Below are positions 48,861-57,623 of a stretch of DNA of 64,000 nucleotides, piece after piece. The notes below the pieces were generated by a model. That model did not search any database. It saw only the letters and a program-made list of their open reading frames with translations, and was not told where the DNA came from. How positions within the stretch are numbered: the first letter of the stretch is position 1; the number at the start of each line of letters is the position of its first letter. The stretch comes from JAFMJV01 sp034436555 (GTDB taxonomy: Bacteria > Chloroflexota > Limnocylindria > Limnocylindrales > CSP1-4). Position numbers and translations under genes: made by a program. The stretch spans positions 1-64,000 of the forward strand of contig DAOTUU010000035.1 of NCBI GenBank assembly GCA_034436555.1, written 5' to 3'.

Positions 48861-50228
48861 TCATGGCCCGCGCGGCAGCCACGCGCCGCGCGGCTCGCCG
48901 TGCAGCTCCCCCTCGCGCATCACGACGCGGCCGCGCAGCACGGTGAGCACCGGACCGCCGCGCGTGGCCATGCCCTGGAACGGGGTCACCGACGCGCGCC
49001 CGTGGAGCGCGTCCTCTTCGATGCGCCCCTCGCGGTCCGGGTCCACCAGGACCACGTCCGCATCCGCGCCCACCCCCAGGTGGCCCTTGCGCGGCCACAG
49101 TCCCCAGGCACGCGCGGGTCCCTCCGACGTGGCCCCCACGAGCCGCTCCAGCGTGATCCGCCCAGCGTGGACTCCGTGCGTCAGGAACACCGCGAGGGAT
49201 GTCTCCACCCCCGCGTATCCCGACACCGACCGCCAGATGTCGTCGTGGAGCTTCTCCTCGCGGGTGTGCGGCGAATGGTCCGTGGCGATGCTCGTGACGG
49301 CGCCGCGCGCGAGTCCGTCCAGCAGCGCGTCCGCGTGCCCCTCCGCGCGCGCCCGGATGGGCGGGTTGATGCGCATCCGGGCGCCCAGGCGGGGCATCTC
49401 CTCCGCGCCCAGGAAGCAGTGCTGCGGTCCCACCTCGCAGGTGATGTCGGCACCCCGCGCCCGCCACGCCTCCACGGTCGCAAGCCCCTCCGCGGAACTG
49501 AGGTGGAAGATGTGGATGGGACACCGCGTGCGCAGCGCGAACAGCGCCATCCGGCCCACCGACTCCTCCTCGGCGAGGGCGGGCCGGGCGTCCAGGTGGG
49601 CGAGCGGGTCGGTGCGACCGGCTGCCCGCACACGCGCCGTGTGGTGCGCCACGATCGCGCCGTTCTCCGCGTGGAACCCGAGCCGCATGCCGAGGTCGCG
49701 GACCGTCGCCAGCGCGTCCAGGATCGCGCCGTCGGAGGGCGCGTCGATGCCGCCCGTGGTGGGTCCCAGGAACGCCTTGAAGCCCACCACCAGGCCCGCC
49801 CGTGCCATCGGCGCAAGGGCATCCCGGTTCGCCTCGGTGACCACGCCGATGAGCCCCACGTCGCACCAGCTCGCACCCAGGGCACGCGAGCGCTTCAGCC
49901 GCGCGTGGCCCACGGAGTCGGTCGGCGGGTCGGTGTTGGGCATGTCCAGGACCGTGGTCACGCCCCCCATCACCGCCGCATGGCTCCCGGACCCGAAGTC
50001 CTCCTTCCAGGTGAAGCCCGGGTCGCGGAAGTGGACGTGCCCGTCCACGATGCCCGGCATCACCAACAGGCCGCCGGCGTCCACGGTCTCGCGCGCCGCG
50101 ACGCCGACGGACCCGGGTGCCAGCTGGGCCACGATCCGGCCATCGCGGACCGCGAGGTCCATGCGCCTCCGGCCGATGGACGACACCACGGTTCCGCCGC
50201 GGATGAGCAGGTCGGCGGCGAGTGGCAT
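48861..50228 (-). CDS. Dihydroorotase/allantoinase-type cyclic amidohydrolase
   Basis: This is a 455-residue metal-dependent amidohydrolase of the dihydroorotase/allantoinase/hydantoinase group. The metal motif is GHVHFRDPGFT near residue 63. A conserved VGFKAFLGPTTGG near residue 150 carries the lysine expected to be carbamylated. FHAEN, FHLSSAEG and the catalytic-Asp segment ATDHSPHTREEK follow. Length and motifs fit dihydroorotase (pyrimidine synthesis) or allantoinase; no other pyrimidine or allantoin genes flank it, so I leave the choice open. The ATG at 50228 is divergent from the secreted protein gene. Confidence 0.87.
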   Translation of the reverse strand: MPLAADLLIRGGTVVSSIGRRRMDLAVRDGRIVAQLAPGSVGVAARETVDAGGLLVMPGIVDGHVHFRDPGFTWKEDFGSGSHAAVMGGVTTVLDMPNTDPPTDSVGHARLKRSRALGASWCDVGLIGVVTEANRDALAPMARAGLVVGFKAFLGPTTGGIDAPSDGAILDALATVRDLGMRLGFHAENGAIVAHHTARVRAAGRTDPLAHLDARPALAEEESVGRMALFALRTRCPIHIFHLSSAEGLATVEAWRARGADITCEVGPQHCFLGAEEMPRLGARMRINPPIRARAEGHADALLDGLARGAVTSIATDHSPHTREEKLHDDIWRSVSGYAGVETSLAVFLTHGVHAGRITLERLVGATSEGPARAWGLWPRKGHLGVGADADVVLVDPDREGRIEEDALHGRASVTPFQGMATRGGPVLTVLRGRVVMREGELHGEPRGAWLPRGP

Positions 50229-50341
50229 GGTCGGTCCTCCAGGCGCGCGAGGGGCGGGCGCTCATCGTATGCCGCCAGGCGCGCCGAGGGACGGGCTAGA
50301 CTCGCCCCACCGCCCCACCGCCCCACCGCACGGAGTTCCCG

Positions 50342-51244
50342 ATGATGCCCTCCCCCCGACGCGGTCTCCCGACGCTCGTCGCCGCATCGGTCGCGGCCGC
50401 GCTTGCCCTCGCGGCTCCCGCCGTCGCCCAGAGCCCGACACCCGGCGAGGGTCCGTCCGCGCCTTCGGGCACCTGCTTCCTCGTGGAACCGGGCACGACT
50501 CCGCCGCCGCAGCCCAGTCCCGGACCCAGCGATCCGCCCCCGGCCGTGCGGGAGGGCACGATCCCGGCGGCCGGCGGACGGCTCACCCCCGGCGAGACCT
50601 ATCAGGACTGGTCCCTGGGACCCACCCTCACGTTCACGGCGGGTGGCTGCTGGGCGGCCACACCGGTCGATGCGGGGTTCGGGCTGGCGCTCGTGTGGGG
50701 CGGCGAGCCGTCCCCCTCGGTCCTGTCGCTCACCGACTTCCAGGGACTGGTGTTCCAGGACCCCTGTCTCGCGGCGTCCGAGGAGACCCTCGCCATCGAC
50801 GCCACGCCCGAGGGGATCATCGCGGACATCAGCCAGAACCCATCGCTCATCGTGTCCGCGCCGGTCGTGGCGGATCTGGGCGGCCTGCCGGCCCTGCGCG
50901 TCGAGGTGGCCACCCAGTCGCCCATGGCCTGCGAACTGCCCCGGACCTGGATCTGGGCGTCACCGGGTGGGGGCGGGTTCGTCCTGGAGGACGGCGAGGA
51001 GGCCACGCTCCTGTTCGCCGAGCTGAACGGGAGGACGCTCGTCGCATCCTGGGAGACCTATCTGGGCGGGGACTTCGAGACGTTCTCCGCGGAGGCGGAG
51101 GCGCTCCTCGACACGCTGACGGTCGATGCCTCCACCGACGACTTCGACCCCACCGCCACCTTCCCGCCGCGGCCCAGCCCGCGACCGGTCCCCTCCGACG
51201 CGTCGGAGACCCCCGACACCTCACCCGCCGGACGGGTCATCTGA
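50342..51244 (+). CDS. Secreted protein of unknown function
   Basis: This is a 300-residue exported protein. The signal peptide ends at PAVAQSPTPG, followed by a Pro/Ser-rich linker of about 50 residues, a globular domain of about 200 residues with four cysteines (FLVE-flanking, GGCW, DPC, MACEL) and a Pro-rich tail. It has no motif I recognise. A TAGACT -10 box lies at 50297-50302, and a short CCGCCCCA triplet repeat lies in the leader. It may be a surface or binding protein. Confidence 0.7.
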   Translation: MMPSPRRGLPTLVAASVAAALALAAPAVAQSPTPGEGPSAPSGTCFLVEPGTTPPPQPSPGPSDPPPAVREGTIPAAGGRLTPGETYQDWSLGPTLTFTAGGCWAATPVDAGFGLALVWGGEPSPSVLSLTDFQGLVFQDPCLAASEETLAIDATPEGIIADISQNPSLIVSAPVVADLGGLPALRVEVATQSPMACELPRTWIWASPGGGGFVLEDGEEATLLFAELNGRTLVASWETYLGGDFETFSAEAEALLDTLTVDASTDDFDPTATFPPRPSPRPVPSDASETPDTSPAGRVI

Positions 51245-51296
51245 GCGAGTCTCCGCGGACCCTTCCCGCGGACTGACGCCGGGAGGCGGACGGACG

Positions 51297-51319
51297 AGAC
51301 AGGATGGGCCATCCTGTCT
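51297..51319. promoter_or_regulatory. 23-bp perfect palindrome before mhpF
   Basis: AGACAGGATGG, one G, then CCATCCTGTCT form a perfect palindrome. TACGAT (51319-51324) directly follows and fits a -10 box, with GAGACA as -35 at 17 bases, so the palindrome covers the spacer. This is an operator geometry; a terminator is less likely because there is almost no loop and no T-run. Confidence 0.6.
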
Positions 51320-51358
51320 ACGATAGGCTGCGTTCTGTATCCATCAAGGGAGTCCTCC

Positions 51359-52267
51359 ATGCGCCGCCTCCCGGTCGCCGTCGTCGGCTCGGGGAACATC
51401 GGGACCGACCTGCTCAAGAAGCTGCTGCGCTCCCCGGTCCTCGAGCCCGCCGTCATGGTCGGCATCGACCCCGCGTCTGACGGACTCGCACGGGCGCGCA
51501 GCGCCGGCGTCGAGACGACCGCGGAGGGGGTGGACTGGCTCCTGGCGCGGGCGGACCGCTACGCCATCGTGTACGAGGCGACGTCCGCCGCGGTGCACGC
51601 GGAGAACGCCCCGCGCTACGACGCCGCGGGGCTGGTCGCGATCGATCTCACGCCAGCCGCCGTGGGGCCTGCGGTCGTGCCGCCGGTCAATCTGCGGGCG
51701 CATCTGGAGCTGCCCAACCTCAATCTCATCACGTGCGGTGGCCAGGCGACCATCCCCATGGTCGCCGCGGTGGCGCGCGTGACGCCCGTCCCCTACGCGG
51801 AGATCGTGTCCACGGTCGCGTCGCGCTCGGCGGGCCCGGGGACCCGCGCCAACATCGACGAGTTCACCGAGACGACGGCACATGGCCTGGAGACGATCGG
51901 CGGTGCGGGCCGCGGCAAGGCGATCATCATCCTCAACCCCGCCGATCCGCCGATCCTGATGCGCAACACCGTCTACTGCGCGCTGGGCGCGGATGCCGAC
52001 CAGGCCGCGATCTCGGCGTCGGTGGCCACGATGGCCGCAGAGGTCTCCACCTACGTGCCGGGCTACCGGGTGAAGGGAGTGACGTTCGATGACGGTCCGT
52101 TCCACACGCCGGCGGGCGAGGCGGCCGGTCGCGTGTCGGTGTTCCTCGAGGTGACCGGCAACGGCGACTACCTGCCGCCGTTCGCGGGCAACCTGGACAT
52201 CATGACGGCCTCCGCGGTCCGGGTCGGCGAGACGCTCGCCGCCGCGCGGTTCGGGGTGGCGGCATGA
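51359..52267 (+). CDS. mhpF: Acetaldehyde dehydrogenase (acetylating)
   Basis: This is a 302-residue enzyme that converts acetaldehyde, CoA and NAD to acetyl-CoA, working with the aldolase encoded next. The Rossmann motif is VVGSGNIGTDL near residue 8. The catalytic cysteine is in ITCGGQATIPMV, and later are RANIDEFTETTA and MRNTVYC, all typical of the MhpF/DmpF family. The ATG at 51359 has AGGGAG upstream. The gene overlaps the aldolase gene by four bases (ATGA), as in meta-cleavage pathways. No hydratase (MhpD) or ring-cleavage gene is adjacent. Confidence 0.93.
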   Translation: MRRLPVAVVGSGNIGTDLLKKLLRSPVLEPAVMVGIDPASDGLARARSAGVETTAEGVDWLLARADRYAIVYEATSAAVHAENAPRYDAAGLVAIDLTPAAVGPAVVPPVNLRAHLELPNLNLITCGGQATIPMVAAVARVTPVPYAEIVSTVASRSAGPGTRANIDEFTETTAHGLETIGGAGRGKAIIILNPADPPILMRNTVYCALGADADQAAISASVATMAAEVSTYVPGYRVKGVTFDDGPFHTPAGEAAGRVSVFLEVTGNGDYLPPFAGNLDIMTASAVRVGETLAAARFGVAA

Positions 52268-53316
52268 CCGGACCGTCGACGTCGCTGCCCGACGCGCCGC
52301 CGGCCTCGCCGCGCACCTTCCGCCTCACCGATTCCACGCTGCGCGACGGGTCGCACGCGCTGCGACACCAGTTCACCCCGCAGCAGGCGGCCGCGATCGC
52401 GGGCGCCCTGGATGCTGCGGGCGTGCCCGTCATCGAGATCAGCCACGGCGATGGGCTGGGCGGCTCGTCGTTCAACTACGGGTTCTCCGGGACCGACGAG
52501 CGGGAGCTGCTGCGCGCGGCGGCGGCGGCGGTCAGCCGGGCTCGGCTGGCGGTCCTGCTCATCCCGGGCATCGGCGTCGCGCGGGACCTCCACGAGGTCG
52601 CGGAGATCGGGGTGGGCATCGCGCGCATCGCGACGCACTGCACGGAGGCGGACATCAGCGTCCAGCACCTGCGCACCGCGAAGGACCTGGGCATGGAGAC
52701 GGTGGGCTTCCTGATGATGTCCCACATGCTGGAGCCCGACGGACTGCTGGCCCAGGCGCGCATCATGGAGGACGCGGGCGCGGACACCATCTACGTGGTC
52801 GACTCCGCCGGCGCCATGACCACCCATGACGCACGCGCGCGGGTGGCCGCGCTGAAGGCCGGGCTGCGACCCACCACGCTGGTCGGCATCCACGCCCACA
52901 ACAACCTGAGCCTCGCCGTGGCCAACACCATCGGCGCCCTCGAGGAGGGGGTCGACCACGTGGACGGCTGCTCCCGCGGCCTGGGCGCGGGAGCCGGCAA
53001 CTGCCCCACGGAGGTGCTCGTCGCGGTCGCGGACAAGCTGGGCTGGGCCACGGGCGTGGACCCGCTCCGGATCATGGACGTGGCGGAGGACGTGGTCCGG
53101 CCGGTGATGCCGCGCGAGCAGATCATCGACCGGCCGGCGTTGACGCTGGGCTACGCGGGCGTGTACTCCTCGTTCCTGCTCCACACGGAGCGCGCTGCGG
53201 AGCGCTACGGCGTGGACCCGCGGGAGATCCTCCTGGAGCTCGGTCGCCGGAAGGTGGTGGGCGGCCAGGAGGACATGATCGTGGACGTCGCGATGGAGCT
53301 CGCGCGGCGCTCCTGA
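52264..53316 (+). CDS. mhpE: 4-hydroxy-2-oxovalerate aldolase
   Basis: This 350-residue aldolase of the HMG-like TIM-barrel family splits 4-hydroxy-2-oxovalerate into pyruvate and acetaldehyde, channelled to MhpF. Visible motifs are LTDSTLRDGSHALRHQF near residue 21, ISHGDGLGGSSFNYG, VDSAGAMT and GIHAHNNL, which hold the metal and catalytic residues. The C-terminal communication domain follows, with DVAEDVVRPVMPREQ. It directly follows mhpF. This pair may serve a meta-cleavage product or another source of hydroxy-oxovalerate made elsewhere in the genome. Confidence 0.93.
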   Translation: MTGPSTSLPDAPPASPRTFRLTDSTLRDGSHALRHQFTPQQAAAIAGALDAAGVPVIEISHGDGLGGSSFNYGFSGTDERELLRAAAAAVSRARLAVLLIPGIGVARDLHEVAEIGVGIARIATHCTEADISVQHLRTAKDLGMETVGFLMMSHMLEPDGLLAQARIMEDAGADTIYVVDSAGAMTTHDARARVAALKAGLRPTTLVGIHAHNNLSLAVANTIGALEEGVDHVDGCSRGLGAGAGNCPTEVLVAVADKLGWATGVDPLRIMDVAEDVVRPVMPREQIIDRPALTLGYAGVYSSFLLHTERAAERYGVDPREILLELGRRKVVGGQEDMIVDVAMELARRS

Positions 53317-53326
53317 CGCCCGACGC

Positions 53327-53908
53327 TCAGGAGGGCACGACGTCCGAGACGAATCCGGCGCAGCGATTGGCCACGCCGCCGTCACGCTTGGCGTGGTAGT
53401 CCACGAGGATGGTGCGCGTCCCCTGCACCGATGCATCCGCGCGATACCAGATCAGCCTCAGGGCGAGCCGGAAGGGCCGCTTCGGCTGGTCCTTGGGGCC
53501 GAACGTGGTGAGACCGCCGGGCAGCGTCGCCGCATGGGCGGAGGTGGCGCCGCCGCTGATGAGGGCTCCCTTGCGGACGGTGACCCACGCATGACCGATC
53601 TTGTGCTGGATGATCGGCCGGTAGCCCACCGAGCGGACGGACGCGCTCGTCCCCTTGATCTTCACGGGGTTGCGCAGGCGGATCCCGGTGAGGTACGTGC
53701 CGCCGGCCGTGCCGCCCCCGTCATAGGAGCAGTCCGCCGCGGGGTTGGATGCGCTGTCCTTCAGGGTCCAGGTGCCCGGCGAGCCGGTGTGTGAGACCTG
53801 ATGGTCGGCCAGGGCGGCGCCGCTGGGCAGGGCCAGGGCGGCGATCGCGAGCGTGGTGACCGCGAGGGGGCGGAGCGAGGGGCGCAGGGGGCGGAGCGAG
53901 GGGCGCAT
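53327..53908 (-). CDS. Secreted protein of unknown function
   Basis: This is a 193-residue exported protein with a signal peptide (basic start, core LAVTTLAIAALALPSGAALA, cleavage before DHQV). The mature chain is beta-rich and basic, with two cysteines (ADCSY and NRCAGF) near the ends that could pair. The first 15 codons contain a duplication giving RPSLRPL twice, so an alternative start after the first copy is possible. The ATG at 53908 has GGAGG eight bases upstream. I know no family. It converges with mhpE with a ten-base gap. Confidence 0.65.
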   Translation of the reverse strand: MRPSLRPLRPSLRPLAVTTLAIAALALPSGAALADHQVSHTGSPGTWTLKDSASNPAADCSYDGGGTAGGTYLTGIRLRNPVKIKGTSASVRSVGYRPIIQHKIGHAWVTVRKGALISGGATSAHAATLPGGLTTFGPKDQPKRPFRLALRLIWYRADASVQGTRTILVDYHAKRDGGVANRCAGFVSDVVPS

Positions 53909-53989
53909 GAGCGGTTCCTCCTGTGGATGACCCGGCCGGGGGACCGGGGTCTCGATCCTACTCCCATTCCGGCGACGGGTGCGTCGGCG

Positions 53990-54853
53990 TCAGGCCTGGA
54001 ACGGCTCCGCGGCGCGCGGGTAGCAACCCATGACGCGCACGTCCACGGCGGCCGCGCGCAGGGCCTCCAGCGCAGGCGCCGCTGCGGGCGCTGCGAGGTC
54101 CGCATCGAGATCCATCCAGAACACGTACTCCCAGGCGTGGGAGCGGCTCGGCCGCGACTCCAGCTTGGACATGTTCAGGCCATGGTCCGCGAGGACCCCC
54201 AGCACGCGATGGAGCGTGCCCGGCTCGTTGCGCACCGACACGAGCAGCGTGGAGCCGGGCGTGCCGCTGGCCCGATGGACGCGCGGCGGCGCCTCGCGGT
54301 CCGGCCGGGTGAGGATGAGGAAGCGCGTGCGATTGCGCGCCTCGGACTGGATGTCCTCTGCGAGCACCTCCAGACCGAACAGCGCGGCGGCGCGTGGCGA
54401 GAGCACCGCCGCCGACCCGCGCTCGTCGCGCTCGCGGATCATCTTCCCCGCTCCGGCGGTGTTCGTGGACGCGAGCAGGCTCCACGGGCGCGTGCGCAGG
54501 AACGCCTCCGCCTGTCCCAGCGCCTGGATGTGCGAGTAGACCCGCTCGATCCCCTCGATGCGCTCGCCCGGCAGCGCCGCGAGGCACAGCCGGACCGGCA
54601 CGATCACCTCGCCCACGATCCGCAGCCGGGACTCGGCGAGCAGGTCGTAGTTCTCGCGGACCGTGCCGAACAGGACGTTCTCGATGGGCAGCACGCCCGC
54701 GGGCGCCCCATCCGCGTCCAGCGTCACCGCGACGTCCCGGAACGTGGGCACGGGCGCCGCCACGACCGAATCGCCGAACGCGGCGAGGACCGCGTCCTCC
54801 GCGAACGACCCGGGCTCGCCCGGGAAGATGACCACCGGGCGGTCGTGGGACAT
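53990..54853 (-). CDS. pheA: Prephenate dehydratase
   Basis: This is a 287-residue monofunctional prephenate dehydratase, making phenylpyruvate for phenylalanine synthesis. The catalytic domain begins IFPGEPGSFAEDAVLAAFG and has LPIENVLFGTVRENYDLL and the TRF motif in ARNRTRFLIL. A C-terminal ACT domain with GTLHRVLGVLADHGLNMSKLE and ESRPSR binds phenylalanine for feedback control. It is the last gene of the ilv-leu operon, eight bases after cimA, which is an uncommon partner for branched-chain genes. Confidence 0.93.
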   Translation of the reverse strand: MSHDRPVVIFPGEPGSFAEDAVLAAFGDSVVAAPVPTFRDVAVTLDADGAPAGVLPIENVLFGTVRENYDLLAESRLRIVGEVIVPVRLCLAALPGERIEGIERVYSHIQALGQAEAFLRTRPWSLLASTNTAGAGKMIRERDERGSAAVLSPRAAALFGLEVLAEDIQSEARNRTRFLILTRPDREAPPRVHRASGTPGSTLLVSVRNEPGTLHRVLGVLADHGLNMSKLESRPSRSHAWEYVFWMDLDADLAAPAAAPALEALRAAAVDVRVMGCYPRAAEPFQA

Positions 54854-54861
54854 CGTGGGCC

Positions 54862-56514
54862 TCAGCGACGCGCGCCAGCCGGCGCCGAGAACCAGCGGCC
54901 CTCCGGCGACTGCGGCTCCGCCCCACCCTTCCAGATGGCGTACTCCAGGGAGTCCACGAGGGCGCCCGCGGATGCCGCGATGATGTTGCCCGCGGAACCC
55001 ATCGTGGACCAGGTCCGCTCGCCCAGGGCAGAGTCGATGACCACCCTGGTTCGTGCAGCGGTGGCCGCCGTGGAGCCGTCCAGGATGCGCACCTTGTAGT
55101 CCACCAGATGCACGCCGTCGAGGCCCGGGTAGAACGCGCCCAGGGCCTTGCGCAGGGCCGCGTCCAGCGCGTTGACCGGACCGTTGCCGTCCGCGGCGGT
55201 GTGCAGCACCTGGCCACCCACCTCCACCTTGACGGTCGCCTCGGCCAGCAGGTCGCGACCCTCGCGCTGCTCGGAGAGCACCGTGAAGTCCACGATCCGG
55301 AACGGCGCGGCATAGTCGGGCGTGCGGCGCCGGATGAGCAGCTCGAAGCTGGCCTCGGCGCCCTCGAACGCGAGGCCCTGGGCCTCCAGCTCCTTGATGA
55401 CCTGTGACAGCACGCGCGGGTCGACCACGCCGTCCAGTCGATGCCCCAGCTGCTCCGCGCGGATGCGCGTGTTCGCGCGGCCACCCAGCTCTGACACCAC
55501 GAGGCGCGATTCGTTGCCCACGAGGCCCGGGTCCACGTGCTGGTAGGAGCGCTCCACCTTGGCCACCGCGGCACCGTGGACGCCACCCTTGTGGGCGAAC
55601 GCGGAGCGACCGACGAAGGGCTGCCACTCGCTGGGGTCCACGTTGGCGATCTCCGCCACGCCGCGCGACAGGGAGGTCAGCCCCGCCAGGTCGCCGCCAC
55701 CGACGGGCAGCAGCGGCAGCTCCGTCTTGAGCGCGAGGTTGGCGAGGATGCTCACCATGTTCGCATTGCCGCAGCGCTCGCCGTATCCGTTGATGGTGGC
55801 CTGGACGTGGCGCACCCCCGCCTGGACCGCGGCGATGGAGTTGGCGACCGCGAGCTCGGCGTCGTTGTGGGTGTGGATGCCCCAGGTCACCGCGGGTGCG
55901 TCCTGGTCGCCCTCCAGGGCCGCGCGCGTCGCGGTCAGGATGCGCACCAGCTCGTCGGTGAGCGTGCCGCCGTTCGTGTCGCACAGCACGATCTGCCGGG
56001 CACCGGCCTGGCGCGCCGCACGCAGCGTGTCGAGGGCGTAGCCCGGGTCCGCCCGGTAGCCGTCGAAGTAGTGCTCCGCGTCGTAGACCGCCTCGCGGCC
56101 GCGGTCCGCGACGAATGCCACCGACTCCGCGATCATGTCCAGGTTCTCCTGGCGCGTGGCGCCCAGCACCTCCACGACGTGCAGCAGCCAGCTCTTGCCG
56201 AAGATCGTGACCACGGGGGTCTCCGCGGCCACCAGCTCTCGCAGGTTGGGGTCCGCCTCCGGCCGGTTCGCCCGGTGGCGCGTGGACCCGAACGCGGCCA
56301 GTCGCGCCGTCTGCCAGCGCATGCCCCGTGCAGCCGCGAAGAACTCGATGTCCTTGGGGTTCGACCCCGGCCAGCCGCCCTCGATGTAGGGCATGCCGTA
56401 CTCGTCCAGCATCCGCGCGATGCGCAGCTTGTCGGCCAGCGACAGCGTGATGTTCTCGCCCTGGGTGCCGTCGCGCAGGGTGGTGTCGTACAGGATGACC
56501 GGGGCGTCGATCAT
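54862..56514 (-). CDS. cimA: (R)-citramalate synthase
   Basis: This is a 550-residue synthase of the isopropylmalate-synthase family. The opening ILYDTTLRDGTQGENITLSL and the long chain with GWPGSNPKD, GIHTHNDAELAVAN and NGYGERCGNAN fit the CimA/LeuA2 group. It condenses pyruvate and acetyl-CoA to citramalate, giving 2-oxobutyrate without threonine deaminase. A C-terminal LeuA-type allosteric domain (about residues 400-520) is present, so isoleucine feedback is likely. The ATG overlaps the leuB stop as ATGA. leuC and leuD, also needed for this route, are not in the window. Confidence 0.9.
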   Translation of the reverse strand: MIDAPVILYDTTLRDGTQGENITLSLADKLRIARMLDEYGMPYIEGGWPGSNPKDIEFFAAARGMRWQTARLAAFGSTRHRANRPEADPNLRELVAAETPVVTIFGKSWLLHVVEVLGATRQENLDMIAESVAFVADRGREAVYDAEHYFDGYRADPGYALDTLRAARQAGARQIVLCDTNGGTLTDELVRILTATRAALEGDQDAPAVTWGIHTHNDAELAVANSIAAVQAGVRHVQATINGYGERCGNANMVSILANLALKTELPLLPVGGGDLAGLTSLSRGVAEIANVDPSEWQPFVGRSAFAHKGGVHGAAVAKVERSYQHVDPGLVGNESRLVVSELGGRANTRIRAEQLGHRLDGVVDPRVLSQVIKELEAQGLAFEGAEASFELLIRRRTPDYAAPFRIVDFTVLSEQREGRDLLAEATVKVEVGGQVLHTAADGNGPVNALDAALRKALGAFYPGLDGVHLVDYKVRILDGSTAATAARTRVVIDSALGERTWSTMGSAGNIIAASAGALVDSLEYAIWKGGAEPQSPEGRWFSAPAGARR

Positions 56515-57623
56515 CGGCGGAGCCGCTCCACCACCGCGTCGCGGAACCCGTCCGTGCCCACGACCGTCTCGCCCGCGGCAGCCGGGTCGCGCGAGGCGAG
56601 GTCGCCGGTCCGGACGCCGTCCGCCAGGGCACCGCGCACGGCGCCTTCCAGCGCGTCCGCGACATCGCCCCGGCCGAAGGACCAGCGCAGCATCATCGCG
56701 GCGGACAGGATGGTGGCGGCGGGGTTCGCCGTGCCCTTGCCGGCCTTGCGGGGCGCGGAGCCGTGACCCGGCTCGTACACCCCGTGGGTGCCGAACGCGG
56801 TCCTGCGCTCGCCCAGGGACGCCGAGGGCAGCATGCCCAGAGAACCCGCCAGCACCGAGGCCTCGTCCGACAGGATGTCCCCGAACATGTTCTCGGTGAC
56901 CACCACGTCGAACTCGCCGGGCTGGGTGATGAGCTGCATCGCGCAGGAGTCGACCAGGCGGTGGTCAAGGGCCACGTCCGGAAAGGCGGTCGCGACGTCC
57001 GTGACCGTGGCGCGCCACAGGCGCGACGACGCGAGGACGTTCGCCTTGTCGACGCTGGAGACCTTGCCCCGGCGACCGCGCGCGAGCTCGAACGCCAGGA
57101 CCGCCACCCTGCGGATCTCGGTCTCCGTGTAGGTGAGCGTGTCGATGGCCGTCCGGCCGCCGGGGCCGTCGTGGGCCTCCTTCCGCTCGCCGAAATACAG
57201 GCCGCCCGTGAGCTCCCGCACGATCATCAGGTCCACGCCGCGGACCAGCTCCGGCCGCAGCGGGGACGCGTCGATGAGCGACGGCTCCGCCACGACCGGG
57301 CGCAGGTTCGCGAACAGGCCCAGGCCCTTGCGCAGCGCCAGGAGCCCCTGCTCGGGGCGGACGGTCGCTGCCGGGTCGTCCCATTTCGGCCCGCCCACGG
57401 CACCGAGGAGCACCGCGTCCGCGTCCGCGCAGGCCGCCAGGTCCTCGTCCCGCAGGGCGGTCCCGTACGCGTCGATGGCGACGCCGCCCATGAGGATCTC
57501 AGACCAGTCGACCGCGTAGCCGTACCGCGCGCCCGCGGCGTCCACGACGGACCGCGTGGCGCTCACGATCTCCGGTCCGATGCCGTCGCCGGGGATGGCG
57601 ACGATCTTCCATGCATCGGTCAC
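56511..57623 (-). CDS. leuB: 3-isopropylmalate dehydrogenase
   Basis: This 370-residue NAD-dependent decarboxylating dehydrogenase acts in leucine synthesis and probably also on methylmalate from the citramalate route. The typical opening is IVAIPGDGIGPEIV. ALLGAVGGPKWD (here VLLGAVGGPKWDD), LRPELVRGVDLMIVREL, VDKANVLASS and HGSAP-type (GHGSAPRKAGKG) segments follow. The GTG start at 57623 overlaps the leuA stop as GTGA. All catalytic motifs appear intact. Confidence 0.94.
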   Translation of the reverse strand: MTDAWKIVAIPGDGIGPEIVSATRSVVDAAGARYGYAVDWSEILMGGVAIDAYGTALRDEDLAACADADAVLLGAVGGPKWDDPAATVRPEQGLLALRKGLGLFANLRPVVAEPSLIDASPLRPELVRGVDLMIVRELTGGLYFGERKEAHDGPGGRTAIDTLTYTETEIRRVAVLAFELARGRRGKVSSVDKANVLASSRLWRATVTDVATAFPDVALDHRLVDSCAMQLITQPGEFDVVVTENMFGDILSDEASVLAGSLGMLPSASLGERRTAFGTHGVYEPGHGSAPRKAGKGTANPAATILSAAMMLRWSFGRGDVADALEGAVRGALADGVRTGDLASRDPAAAGETVVGTDGFRDAVVERLRR

